Source of the DNA: Rhodococcus sp. 06-235-1A
GTDB lineage: Bacteria > Actinomycetota > Actinomycetes > Mycobacteriales > Mycobacteriaceae
Assembly (NCBI RefSeq): GCF_002258785.1
Contig: NZ_NOYI01000011.1
Coordinates: 1 to 64,000, forward strand
Length of the DNA stretch: 64,000 nucleotides
Direction: 5' to 3'
The translations under genes and the position numbers were made by a program. The notes below the pieces were generated by a model. It saw only the letters and a list, made by a program, of their open reading frames with translations. It was not told the origin of the DNA and ran no database searches. Below, one piece after another: positions 1 through 7,536 of the stretch (positions are counted from its first letter, which is position 1; the number at the start of each line of letters is the position of its first letter).

Positions 1-120
1 GGGCTGGGGCTGGGCGCTGCGCGCCCGCCGCTGCAGGCGAAACGGCAAGCCGTTCCGAGAGATTCAGATAGCGTGATCACGCTGCGCGTGTTCGCGGTCG
101 GAGGTTTTGTTACCAAAACC
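1..120. repeat. Telomere-like palindrome cluster at left end
   Basis: Four compact inverted repeats are packed into 120 bp. GGGCGC/GCGCCC (12-26) has a TGC loop and centre GCTGCGC at 16-22. AACGGC/GCCGTT (41-54) has an AA loop. CACGC/GCGTG (78-90) again has a TGC loop and centre GCTGCGC at 81-87, overlapping the perfect palindrome GCGTGATCACGC at 71-82. GGTTTTG/CAAAACC is at 103-120. From memory, rhodococcal linear plasmid telomeres carry palindromes with a central GCTXCGC motif, and the complement GCGCAGC fits the GCGNAGC mini-hairpin of Streptomyces telomeres. The tap-tpg-like genes at 6.9-12.9 kb support a linear replicon. Positions 121-412 hold no gene that I can support. Confidence 0.6.
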
Positions 121-412
121 GCAACGCGCGTCGAAACTGGATTCTCGCAGCACGCTTTTCGGAATCGAGGCGCAACGGAAACCGGCAAGTGCGAACAAAA
201 ATTGCCCAGCGGCAACGGAATTGGAGCGCTGCACCTCGGGCAGTCTTCGAATCCGGTCCGGTCAGCGAAAGTGCGTGGGTCCATGGATCAGAGTCTCTCT
301 CGTAGGTCTGACAATCAGGGAAAAGAAGGTCGGGGCACCGGGTCTCCCCCGGCCCCTGGGATCCGGCCGAGTCGAGTTACGCAGCCGGATTCCAGGAGGG
401 TGAGGGTTTCGA

Positions 413-1408
413 TCAGTCCGTGCGCAATCGATCGGATTCCGCATCGCGTGCAGCGGGCCGGATCTGCTCCCACAGTGAGGGGTTGATTCCCGCGTTGTAT
501 GCGCGTTCGAGAAGCTGCCCCAACGAGTGATCGGGGGCAAGCTCGCGGGCAACGTTCATCGCCTCACGCGCCGGAACCGCTTCCCGTCCGATCCAGTAGC
601 TCAGAGAAGCGAGGACGAACGCAGGGCCGGCTTCGCTGGTGGGCAGCACTGCGCCGACCTGCCGCCACAATTCGCCGAGGACCGCGGCGTTGGCTTCGGT
701 GAAATGAACAAACAGCACATCGCGCACGCGCACGTCCGAGGCAGCGGCTGCGAGCATCGCAGCGTGATAGTCCGATATCTCGATTCCACGGTTGTCCGAA
801 TCGAGATACCCGGCGAGCACTTCGCGGTGGATGGTCTCCGCTGCGGAGATCGGTCCTACGGCCGGGAAGGCCCCGCGTGCGGCCCGCATCATGTCCACAA
901 CACTCGTGGCGCGTTCGGTGCCGAACTGCTCAGCAGCAAAGCCAGCGCGAATTTGAGCGCGTGAGGCCAGGCGGATCTGCCCCTCGAGTAGAGCTTCCAC
1001 CACGTACGGGTGAGTGGTGAGATCGACCGCCTCGCCGACCACGTCCGGTCCCGCCAGCACCCCGTTCATCAGGTAGCAGCGTGCACGGCCTTCGTGGAAC
1101 TGGAACACGGCCACGTCATCGTCCGAAAACTCGTGCAGAACGGCCATCGTCGCCGCATCGGCGTGTGCGTCACTACCGAACACCACCACTACACGCGGCC
1201 CGGCCAGATCACGCACGGGGTGACCACTGGGCACCATCAAGGGCACACCGCCGATCGGGGCATCTTCTCCCATGGGGTAGACCATCACGGCCATGACCGG
1301 CGCGTTCGGGGTGAACACCACCATTTCGTTCTCGGGAACGTAGCGGACGAGCAACACGGCTGCAGCAACGGCATCGGCGGGGGTGGAGATACGAAAGACA
1401 GAGGACAT
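413..1408 (-). CDS. DUF4192 family protein
   Basis: A 331-residue soluble protein of the actinobacterial DUF4192 family, recognised by its N-terminal pattern (around residues 1-110: alternating hydrophobic strands, a GHP segment, VVVVFGSD) and its length. Its function is unknown. The C-terminal third is Ala-rich and predicted helical (LGELWRQVGAVLP, REAMNVARELAPDHSLGQLLERA), which fits the family. The ATG at 1408 follows a GGGG Shine-Dalgarno-like run. It lies downstream of dprA on the same strand, but a 218-bp spacer carries its own copy of the duplicated upstream module, so it may be transcribed separately. Confidence 0.7.
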   Translation of the reverse strand: MSSVFRISTPADAVAAAVLLVRYVPENEMVVFTPNAPVMAVMVYPMGEDAPIGGVPLMVPSGHPVRDLAGPRVVVVFGSDAHADAATMAVLHEFSDDDVAVFQFHEGRARCYLMNGVLAGPDVVGEAVDLTTHPYVVEALLEGQIRLASRAQIRAGFAAEQFGTERATSVVDMMRAARGAFPAVGPISAAETIHREVLAGYLDSDNRGIEISDYHAAMLAAAASDVRVRDVLFVHFTEANAAVLGELWRQVGAVLPTSEAGPAFVLASLSYWIGREAVPAREAMNVARELAPDHSLGQLLERAYNAGINPSLWEQIRPAARDAESDRLRTD

Positions 1409-1410
1409 GG

Positions 1411-1467
1411 GACAAACCCCTTTCAGGGCACAGGGGGCAGATGGTCAGTCCGCCCGATCAACAGAAC
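1411..1467 (-). repeat. Duplicated upstream module, copy 1
   Basis: The segment between the DUF4192 start and about 1467 closely matches 2551-2610 upstream of dprA. Both hold ACAAACCC, CAGGG, a GGGGCAGATGGTCAGTCC block and CGCCCGATCAACAGAAC at the same distance from the start codon. Each copy is followed (upstream of the gene) by a hairpin at a similar spacing. The conservation suggests a shared promoter or operator that puts both genes under one control. Confidence 0.6.
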
Positions 1468-1521
1468 ACCCATAATCTAGCCGAGACCACCGACAAGAAC
1501 GGTTCACGCGCAACGGAATTC

Positions 1522-1548
1522 GTCCCCGGCGCACTCGGTGCCGGGGAC
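1522..1548. other. Hairpin of the duplicated module, copy 1
   Basis: The inverted repeat GTCCCCGGC/GCCGGGGAC has a 9-bp stem and a 9-nt loop. The almost identical hairpin at 2664-2690 sits at the same position relative to dprA. No T run follows on either strand, so it is more likely a regulatory or operator hairpin than a simple terminator. Confidence 0.55.
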
Positions 1549-1626
1549 CGGCACCGAGTACAGAGAGATCCGACGCCAGGACGGGCCCCGCGCAGCCGCA
1601 AAGAGGCGGTTCCGCAGGACAGTGAG

Positions 1627-2550
1627 TCACGACTTTATTTGCGTCACTTCGATATTGGCCGGGGACTGTGCAATACGTCCGATCCCCTCGTAGATCAACG
1701 CATGGCATCCTGCCGACGCTGCTGAGGTCACCGGCCCCGGTATCGCGTACACCGCACGTCCGAGCCTGTGCGCTTCCCTCGCCACAGACAGTGCACGTCC
1801 GCGCGCCCCGGCCTCGGGCACCACTACCGCATCGGAGAGAGCAGCCAGCAGAACACCACTCCCGTTGAATCGTTCTCGACGAGGCTCTGCACCGAACGAG
1901 TACTCGCTCAACACCACACCCTGCTCCGCGACGCGCTCGAGCAACCGAGCATGACCGGACGGATACGCCCGATCCAAACCGCACGGCATCACAGCGACCG
2001 GTCCCCCACCGACCCCCAACGCTGCCCGCAACACCGCTCCCTCGATCCCGAACCCGCTGCCCGACAGGACCGACACCCCGCGCATCGCCAAATCCCCGGC
2101 AAACTCCGACGCGACATGATCGCCGTAAGCGGTCGAGACCCGGGTGCCGGTAAACGCCACCGCCGCCGAATCAGCACCAGGCAGCACGCCCTGCCCACGA
2201 ACCCACAGAGCGACCGGAGTCGATCCCTCCAGCCATCCGGCCATCCGCAGCCGCTGCGGCCACTCAGCGTCCGCAGGAGTGACCAATCGTGCTCCCAACG
2301 TTGCCGCCGTCTCGAGGTCTGCCTCGGCCCCCGAGTACTCCCACGAGCGAGCCGTCGCACGCAACAAGTCCTCCGACACCTCCCGATGCCGCACAGCCTC
2401 GGCTGCAGCCTCCACACCCGATAAGGACACCGCCAGATGAACCAACGCGCCCTGCCCCCGCGCCACGTGAGCGAGATACGCCCACGCCACACGCTCACGC
2501 CACACCATCTCGCTACCCGACACCGCGTTCTCACTCGAAACACCGCTCAC
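1627..2550 (-). CDS. dprA: DprA/Smf-like DNA-processing protein
   Basis: A 307-residue member of the DprA/Smf family, which binds single-stranded DNA and loads RecA during uptake of foreign DNA. The Rossmann-like core runs from about residue 85. Recognisable segments are FTGTR (usual GSR), SGSGFGIEGAVLRAAL (in place of the usual SGLARGID...HxxAL), CGLDRAYPSGH, LSEYSFGAEP, RFNGSG (usual RFPxRNR), VVVPEAGARGRALS and AIPGPVTS near the C terminus. Several signature residues differ from chromosomal DprA, so this is a divergent accessory copy. The GTG start at 2550 follows GGGAGGG. The upstream module shared with the DUF4192 gene suggests common regulation. Confidence 0.8.
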   Translation of the reverse strand: MSGVSSENAVSGSEMVWRERVAWAYLAHVARGQGALVHLAVSLSGVEAAAEAVRHREVSEDLLRATARSWEYSGAEADLETAATLGARLVTPADAEWPQRLRMAGWLEGSTPVALWVRGQGVLPGADSAAVAFTGTRVSTAYGDHVASEFAGDLAMRGVSVLSGSGFGIEGAVLRAALGVGGGPVAVMPCGLDRAYPSGHARLLERVAEQGVVLSEYSFGAEPRRERFNGSGVLLAALSDAVVVPEAGARGRALSVAREAHRLGRAVYAIPGPVTSAASAGCHALIYEGIGRIAQSPANIEVTQIKS

Positions 2551-2610
2551 GACAAACCCTCCCAGGGCTCACACAAGGGGCAGATGGTCAGTCCGCCCGA
2601 TCAACAGAAC
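2551..2610 (-). repeat. Duplicated upstream module, copy 2
   Basis: This is the second copy of the module seen at 1411-1467, just upstream of the dprA GTG. The core CAGATGGTCAGTCCGCCCGA is identical in both copies. The matching hairpin lies further upstream at 2664-2690. Confidence 0.6.
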
Positions 2611-2663
2611 AACTCGAACCTACCCCGACACACCGACAAAAACAGCACCTGACAAGCGGAAAT

Positions 2664-2690
2664 GTCCCCGGCGCACCCGGTGCCGGGGAC
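2664..2690. other. Hairpin of the duplicated module, copy 2
   Basis: GTCCCCGGC and GCCGGGGAC are separated by 9 nt, which matches the hairpin at 1522-1548. Divergent transcription starts here (dprA leftward, the gene at 2832 rightward), so the hairpin may sit in a shared regulatory region. Confidence 0.5.
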
Positions 2691-2831
2691 AGCGGGTGCG
2701 CCGGGCGGTAAGTTCACGAAGCGGCCAAAAGAGCAGACCGAAGTGTCCTGTTCGAGTGATACAAATACCGAGCAAACGTCACGGGCCACCAACGAAAGAC
2801 GACCGCGACGTTCGAGAGGGAAGCTGCACAC

Positions 2832-3359
2832 ATGACCGAGCCCGAGCCATGGCGTCGAAGCAAGACGCCGGCCCCGCTCCCCCCGAGTCCCGCTGACGCC
2901 CGAGCGACCAGCAAACTGACGGACCCGGAGCTGGCTGCGATCATTCGTGACAACCTCCTACCTCGCTCGAACGCAGCCGGCGATACCGCCGATTGGCGCG
3001 CATTCTGGAATACCCTCACTTTCGATCCGCAGCTCAACGATCGGGCAAACGCGATCATCGATGTCTACGTCGAGCAAGCAGCAGCAGCGCTCGATACCGG
3101 CGAGCTCGACGACGCTCAATACAAGCGTGCCGGCAAGTTTCACGATCTGTGTATCCACGCTCTCGACAGGCTCGACAAGGTGGTCGACGACCCCCTGGCC
3201 TGGGCCGGTGCGCGAGCTGCCGGATTCAATCCACGCTCTCGTGAGGTCATCAACACCCTCGTGCAGGCCATCGCCGATCACCGAGACGACGGCGACGACG
3301 CCAAGCTCTGGGCGATTCTCGCCGAAGTTCGTTTGGATCCAGGCCATCGACGCCGGTAA
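2832..3359 (+). CDS. Hypothetical protein, 175 residues
   Basis: I do not recognise this gene. The 175-residue product is soluble and mostly helical (segments around residues 65-85 AIIDVYVEQAAAALDTG and 95-115 AGKFHDLCIHALDRLDKVVDD), with no signal peptide. The ATG at 2832 is preceded by GAGGGAAG at good spacing. It lies 40 bp ahead of the nuclease-like gene at 3400 on the same strand, so the two probably form an operon and this may be its partner or immunity/regulatory subunit. That role is inference from position only. Confidence 0.6.
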   Translation: MTEPEPWRRSKTPAPLPPSPADARATSKLTDPELAAIIRDNLLPRSNAAGDTADWRAFWNTLTFDPQLNDRANAIIDVYVEQAAAALDTGELDDAQYKRAGKFHDLCIHALDRLDKVVDDPLAWAGARAAGFNPRSREVINTLVQAIADHRDDGDDAKLWAILAEVRLDPGHRRR

Positions 3360-3399
3360 GCGCTCCGCTCAACATGGCCGCCCGCGGAGCCTCTGACCG

Positions 3400-4401
3400 A
3401 TGAGCTTCTGGGATTCATTTGCGCCCGGCCTCTCGGAGGAGCCGCCGCGACGGGTGATCGTGTCGACCAGAACGCTCAGGTTGGCGATCGAGGACACCTT
3501 GATCTATGGGTTCACGCGAGCCGCCCTCGAAGTGGTCCTACCCGACGAACTCAACCTGACGTGGGCAGGTACGGGTACCCCCGTTGAGGCCGAAACCAAG
3601 CGGTCCCTGATCGATGGGTACCTCGTAGGATTCGAGATCCCCCAGCTCGTCGCACTGGCGCGTCGCGTGCTCGCAGAATGCGACGTCGCGGACCACGGGC
3701 TCGCGGTGCTGATCGCAGAGTACGAAAAGGACTCCAGCGGTGTCGATTCCCCCGCAAAGAACCTGATCTTTGCGGCCACGGGTCCGAAGCCGGAGATGGT
3801 GCTGCGCGATGCGGTCAGCAACGACATCCTGATCACCAAGAACGCCGAGTTCTGCCTTGTCTACGACAGACCGATCACCGAGGCCGGCCTGTCCTTTCAG
3901 GAGCTGATTCAGTGGTGGCGTGAGCGCGAAGCAATGACAGACAAGGACGATCGCGATGTCGGGCTGTCACTGCACCAACGGCTGCGAGCGAGCCTCGGTA
4001 AGAACGAACCCGAGCAGATGGTCTTGGACGTCTACTCACGACGATACAAAGAGCACGGCTTCGGCATCCCCGCTCTGATCCCACAGGTCTACCTCCACTA
4101 CGACCCGTACACCAGATATCAACGTAAAGGCAACAGTCCCCTCAAACGCCAACGCATGGACTTCTTGCTGCTCTTCAGCGCAAGAAAACGCGTCGTCATC
4201 GAGGTCGACGGACGCCAGCACTACGCAAACGAAGACGGCCGCGCCAACACGCAGCTGTACGCCGAGATGGTCACCGAAGACCGACGTCTCCGGCTATCGG
4301 GATACGAGGTCTATCGGTTCGGGGGCAAAGAGTTCGAGAGCCCCGATGCACCGTCGATGCTTGCAGCATTCTTCGACGAACTGAGCTCGCGAATGAAGTA
4401 G
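3400..4401 (+). CDS. PD-(D/E)XK nuclease-like protein
   Basis: A 333-residue protein with a nuclease-like C terminus. Around residues 250-300 it reads QRMDFLLLF, then KRVVIEVDGRQHY, then EDRRLRLSGYEVYRFGG. This D...ExDG-QHY layout is typical of the PD-(D/E)XK fold seen in DUF559/Vsr-like and Abi-linked nucleases. The N-terminal 150 residues (RTLRLAIEDTLIYGFTRAAL, LIDGYLVGFEIPQLVALARRV) form an unrecognised helical domain, possibly a sensor. It follows the 175-residue gene and is convergent with the DUF2637 gene only 9 bp away. A role in DNA defence is plausible but not shown. Confidence 0.65.
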   Translation: MSFWDSFAPGLSEEPPRRVIVSTRTLRLAIEDTLIYGFTRAALEVVLPDELNLTWAGTGTPVEAETKRSLIDGYLVGFEIPQLVALARRVLAECDVADHGLAVLIAEYEKDSSGVDSPAKNLIFAATGPKPEMVLRDAVSNDILITKNAEFCLVYDRPITEAGLSFQELIQWWREREAMTDKDDRDVGLSLHQRLRASLGKNEPEQMVLDVYSRRYKEHGFGIPALIPQVYLHYDPYTRYQRKGNSPLKRQRMDFLLLFSARKRVVIEVDGRQHYANEDGRANTQLYAEMVTEDRRLRLSGYEVYRFGGKEFESPDAPSMLAAFFDELSSRMK

Positions 4402-4410
4402 ACCGGGCAC

Positions 4411-5028
4411 TCATGCCGGAGCGAGGTATCGATCCTCCTCGGGGGCGACCTGGAGCTCGTCCTCCGCGGCCGCGATCACCGCGTCGACGACCTCGACAGA
4501 CAGCCCGGTCCTGGTGGCCACTGCAGCGAGCTCATGGCCTTCGCTGGCCAGCTTCAGGACGTGAACGCACAGGACGGCTGTTTCGGCCTCTGTCGGGCTT
4601 TTCAGGGCCACCTGACGCTCGCTGGTGTCGTCTGCTGCCGGTGCTTCGAGGCGGACGAGCTGGATCATCAGGTGTGTGGTGACCAGCAATACCAGCGGCG
4701 GCGCAGCAGCGGTCAGAGCGGCCACGGTGAAGTTCGAGCTGTAGTCCGCCATCGAGACGTGCACGATGTTGCCGGCTGTCGATGCGACCGATCCGAGGAT
4801 CAGTAAGGTCCACGCGAACCAGCGGTGCGAGGCGTCGACGACGAGCATGAGTGTTGCGAGGATGACCATTCCGTCGAGCACCAGTGGCAGTACCCATCCC
4901 AGTGCTGTCGGGTACCCACTGGCAGTCGCCAGCTGCCACAACGACATTCCGCTTTTGGTGAATGCGCTGATACCGATCAGCGCATTGCCTATTACAGCGC
5001 AACGTTTGATGGTCGTCAGATTGGTCAT
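4411..5028 (-). CDS. DUF2637 membrane protein
   Basis: A 205-residue membrane protein of the DUF2637 type, common on actinobacterial plasmids and integrative elements. About four hydrophobic segments lie within residues 10-125 (NALIGISAF, VLPLVLDGMVILATLMLVV, WTLLILGSVASTAGN, ALTAAAPPLVLLVTTHLMIQL). A soluble C-terminal tail ends in a helix-turn-helix-like stretch (VATRTGLSVEVVDAVIAAAEDEL). I chose ATG 5028 because it overlaps the stop of the CPBP gene by four bases (ATGA); a longer ORF reaches 5157 but would overlap that gene heavily. Its job is unknown. Confidence 0.7.
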   Translation of the reverse strand: MTNLTTIKRCAVIGNALIGISAFTKSGMSLWQLATASGYPTALGWVLPLVLDGMVILATLMLVVDASHRWFAWTLLILGSVASTAGNIVHVSMADYSSNFTVAALTAAAPPLVLLVTTHLMIQLVRLEAPAADDTSERQVALKSPTEAETAVLCVHVLKLASEGHELAAVATRTGLSVEVVDAVIAAAEDELQVAPEEDRYLAPA

Positions 5029-5912
5029 CGGTGTCCTTCGCTGGTGGCGATCGAGGTGTGGCCGGCTGCTGCCGTCGGACATGCTCGATCGGAGTGATCG
5101 GGGGTGGGAGTGTTCGACAGTCGATAGATCGACCACAGAGCGGTGAGCGCGATACACCCGCCGATAATTACCTGAGCCACGGTGTAGTCACCGTTGTTCG
5201 CAATGACGAGTGCATTCCACGCTGTATGGGCCAGAACGAGTCCTGTGAGACTGCGGAGTCGATAGTAGACGTAGACGGCCACTGCGCCCCATACGAACGC
5301 CGACAGAGCCTGCCCCGTTCCCTGGTACAGATGGATGGAAGCTCGAAACAGGGCTGAGCTCGCGATGACGGTGCCGAGCATCCATGGCCGGACGCGCCAG
5401 ACCAGTCCGACGACCCCGAAGAGCAACAAGACGGGAAGCGCACTGAAGAACGGTTCCTCAGCCGAGCCGGCGACGAGAAGGTGCGCACTGCGCCACCATT
5501 GCCCATCGTTGCTGTAATCGCTTGTGCGCGAGATGTTTTCGGCATCTTCGGGGGACAGTAAGGTAGACATCGCCAGGCCGGTGGTGAACAATCCGGTACT
5601 GATCAGGGTCCGTGTGCGCCACGTACCAGGGATGGTGTTCGGTTCGGTCTCGTTCGGTTCGATGAATCGGCGCACCGCCGCGACGAGAGCGAGGCCGGCA
5701 ACTGCGGCGAAGAAGAGAAGCAGGAAGCCAGTTCGAGCGCCGGGCATTGTCGGTGGGGTCGACTCTGTGATGACCTCGGATCCGGCACCGATATGCATCT
5801 GGACCGAGGCTGTTGCCTCAACAGGCCAATACGCGATGATGTAGATGGCCGCGAGCGCTAATGGAGAGGCGGCCATGTACAGGCCTAGATCTCGGATATT
5901 GTTGCGATTCAA
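5025..5912 (-). CDS. CPBP family intramembrane metalloprotease-like
   Basis: A 295-residue polytopic membrane protein with the three CPBP (Abi) motifs. These are EE at residues 152-153 (GSAEEPFF), a phenylalanine-histidine pair (FRASIH, His 194) and HTAWN (His 229, Asn 233). The residues bind zinc in type II CAAX-protease relatives; in bacteria the substrates are mostly unknown and include bacteriocin-related peptides. The start is TTG at 5912, with AAGAAAGAG upstream. The gene is translationally coupled to the DUF2637 gene. Confidence 0.75.
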   Translation of the reverse strand: MNRNNIRDLGLYMAASPLALAAIYIIAYWPVEATASVQMHIGAGSEVITESTPPTMPGARTGFLLLFFAAVAGLALVAAVRRFIEPNETEPNTIPGTWRTRTLISTGLFTTGLAMSTLLSPEDAENISRTSDYSNDGQWWRSAHLLVAGSAEEPFFSALPVLLLFGVVGLVWRVRPWMLGTVIASSALFRASIHLYQGTGQALSAFVWGAVAVYVYYRLRSLTGLVLAHTAWNALVIANNGDYTVAQVIIGGCIALTALWSIYRLSNTPTPDHSDRACPTAAAGHTSIATSEGHR

Positions 5913-6008
5913 CGTGGTTCACTCTTTCTTTGACTCGTCTCGTCTCGTGGCGACACGGACGGGCAAGGCTGCGGATCTGAGCAATTGGGGGCGTCGGGCG
6001 GGCCAGGC

Positions 6009-6647
6009 TCAGTTGTCGAGCAGGCCTGCACCGCGGGCGATAGTGGGTAGGTCGATCGGTGGTGCCCACGCGGCCCACACGCGGGTTCGGCCGAGCTCGA
6101 CGACGCGATCGTCCGGATAGAGCCGCCACGGCCCGACGCGGTCGAGCAGCTCCCCGACGAGGACGTCGGCGTGAAATCGAGTGGGAACGGTAACGAAGTC
6201 ATCGAGCGGTCCCCGCTTGTGCAGTGCCGCGACAGGGCGGGGGGCACCTCTGGCAATCGCCGCCTGCCGGAGGTCAGGAGATCCATGGGGGCGGAGGACC
6301 GCCACGACATGGGGGTCCATCCAGCGTCGCTCTCGCCATTCCTTACGGACACCGCGGCCCCGGGGAAGGTCGAGCCCGGTCAGGACAGTTCGCGCATTCG
6401 CGAGGGTCTGCTGTTCAACTCGTCGGATCTCAGGAAGGGGAAATTGAAGTTGCTGCAACCGGCGGACGGGAATGGCCGCTCGACCGCGAGGTGAGCCCTG
6501 CAGCCAACGCTGAACGGTACGGCGAGTAACCCCGAACACTGCTGCGACATAATCGATATCGACACCACCGTTGACCGATGATCCGTAACACGCGGTGAAC
6601 GCGACTTCGAGCTGTCGTTTGGTCCACCGCGGCCGCTTCGGGTTCAT
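6009..6647 (-). CDS. Helix-turn-helix DNA-binding protein
   Basis: A 212-residue protein with an N-terminal helix-turn-helix at about residues 27-56 (VDIDYVAAVFGVTRRTVQRWLQG). This resembles the HTH of the Tpg-like protein upstream (AARDLGVSRRTVERW). The remainder is Arg-rich (RGRGVRKEWRERRW) and then a compact domain (FHADVLVGELLDRVGPWRLYPDDRVVELG). It lies directly after the small membrane peptide in the leftward maintenance operon. It could be a regulator or an accessory telomere- or origin-binding factor. No specific family was recognised. Confidence 0.65.
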   Translation of the reverse strand: MNPKRPRWTKRQLEVAFTACYGSSVNGGVDIDYVAAVFGVTRRTVQRWLQGSPRGRAAIPVRRLQQLQFPLPEIRRVEQQTLANARTVLTGLDLPRGRGVRKEWRERRWMDPHVVAVLRPHGSPDLRQAAIARGAPRPVAALHKRGPLDDFVTVPTRFHADVLVGELLDRVGPWRLYPDDRVVELGRTRVWAAWAPPIDLPTIARGAGLLDN

Positions 6648-6653
6648 GTCGCC

Positions 6654-6779
6654 CTAATTGAGAGGACCGAGAAAGAAGCCGTATCCCGTTTTGGCCTGCA
6701 CAACCGTGCCGACGAGAATCAGACCCACCACCGCACCAATGACCCGGGTCTTCCACTGCTGAGACTTGGTCTCGAACAT
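6654..6779 (-). CDS. Small single-pass membrane peptide, 41 residues
   Basis: A 41-residue product with one transmembrane helix at about residues 10-26 (RVIGAVVGLILVGTVVQA) and a short C-terminal tail ending FFLGPLN. The ATG at 6779 follows a strong GGAGGGATCAGGAAG sequence, which decides the start. It sits 6 bp before the HTH gene and about 100 bp after the Tpg-like gene, in the same operon. The function is unknown. Confidence 0.6.
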   Translation of the reverse strand: MFETKSQQWKTRVIGAVVGLILVGTVVQAKTGYGFFLGPLN

Positions 6780-6882
6780 CTCTTCCTGATCCCTCCTGCA
6801 GAGCGCCGCCGTGCGCGATTCCACCGATACCGTAGCGGTTGCACCGGACACTCCGAACACCCGAACTCGCCGACTCTTAAGG

Positions 6883-7533
6883 TCAGACCGGGTCGACGGA
6901 GATGTTGTCGATACTCTCGAAGGTCCACCCATCGACGTACCGATCGCTGGCGTAGCCGCTGAGCCACTTCGAGAGCTCTTTGTCGCCGCCGCGTTCGTAC
7001 GCCGACCACATCGACTCGACATCGGACGGCGACATACCACTCTGATCCGGAGGGATCTGGATGGAACGATTGCGAATGTAGAACCCTCCCCCACCGGCGA
7101 CCCCTTGTCGGCCCTTGATCTGCACGCGCGCACCATATTTGGCGATCGACTTACCCTGTTTGCTCTCTCGGACAGCTTTGATGGCGGTGCGCCGGCCCTG
7201 TTGCGTCGTCGCCGCCTGCCGCGACTTCGTGGTGAGCTTGCTCAGAGTCCCGGCCTTCGGCTTCGAGATCCGCTGGCGTCCCTCGGCGGCAACCCACCGT
7301 TCCACCGTACGACGCGAGACCCCGAGATCCCGCGCAGCTGCGGCAGTGTTCACCCCGCCCCGCGCACCCGGGCCGTACGCGGCGAGGAGCATCCCACGCA
7401 GGTCGGGGGCGGTGCCGGCCTTTCCGGAGACATCGGCACCACGCCGACCCGTCAGGCCCTGGAACAGTGAGCTGCGTCGGCGTTCGTCTGCTTCCAGGTT
7501 CTCTTTGAAGCCAGCATGTTTGCGACCGGCCAT
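6883..7533 (-). CDS. tpg: Telomere terminal protein (Tpg-like)
   Basis: A 216-residue basic protein. Residues 61-88 form a helix-turn-helix (AAAARDLGVSRRTVERWV). A basic linker follows, then a domain around residues 110-216 with IAKYGARVQIKG, YIRNRSIQIPP and GGDKELSKWLSGYASDRYVDGW. This layout and spacing resemble the Streptomyces terminal proteins (Tpg, about 185 residues), which attach covalently to telomere 5' ends and prime end patching through a hydroxyl residue. It starts 3 bp after the Tap-like primase gene, the same order as tap-tpg. Start ATG 7533. The assignment rests on pattern and context, not on an alignment. Confidence 0.65.
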   Translation of the reverse strand: MAGRKHAGFKENLEADERRRSSLFQGLTGRRGADVSGKAGTAPDLRGMLLAAYGPGARGGVNTAAAARDLGVSRRTVERWVAAEGRQRISKPKAGTLSKLTTKSRQAATTQQGRRTAIKAVRESKQGKSIAKYGARVQIKGRQGVAGGGGFYIRNRSIQIPPDQSGMSPSDVESMWSAYERGGDKELSKWLSGYASDRYVDGWTFESIDNISVDPV

Positions 7534-7536
7534 CGG

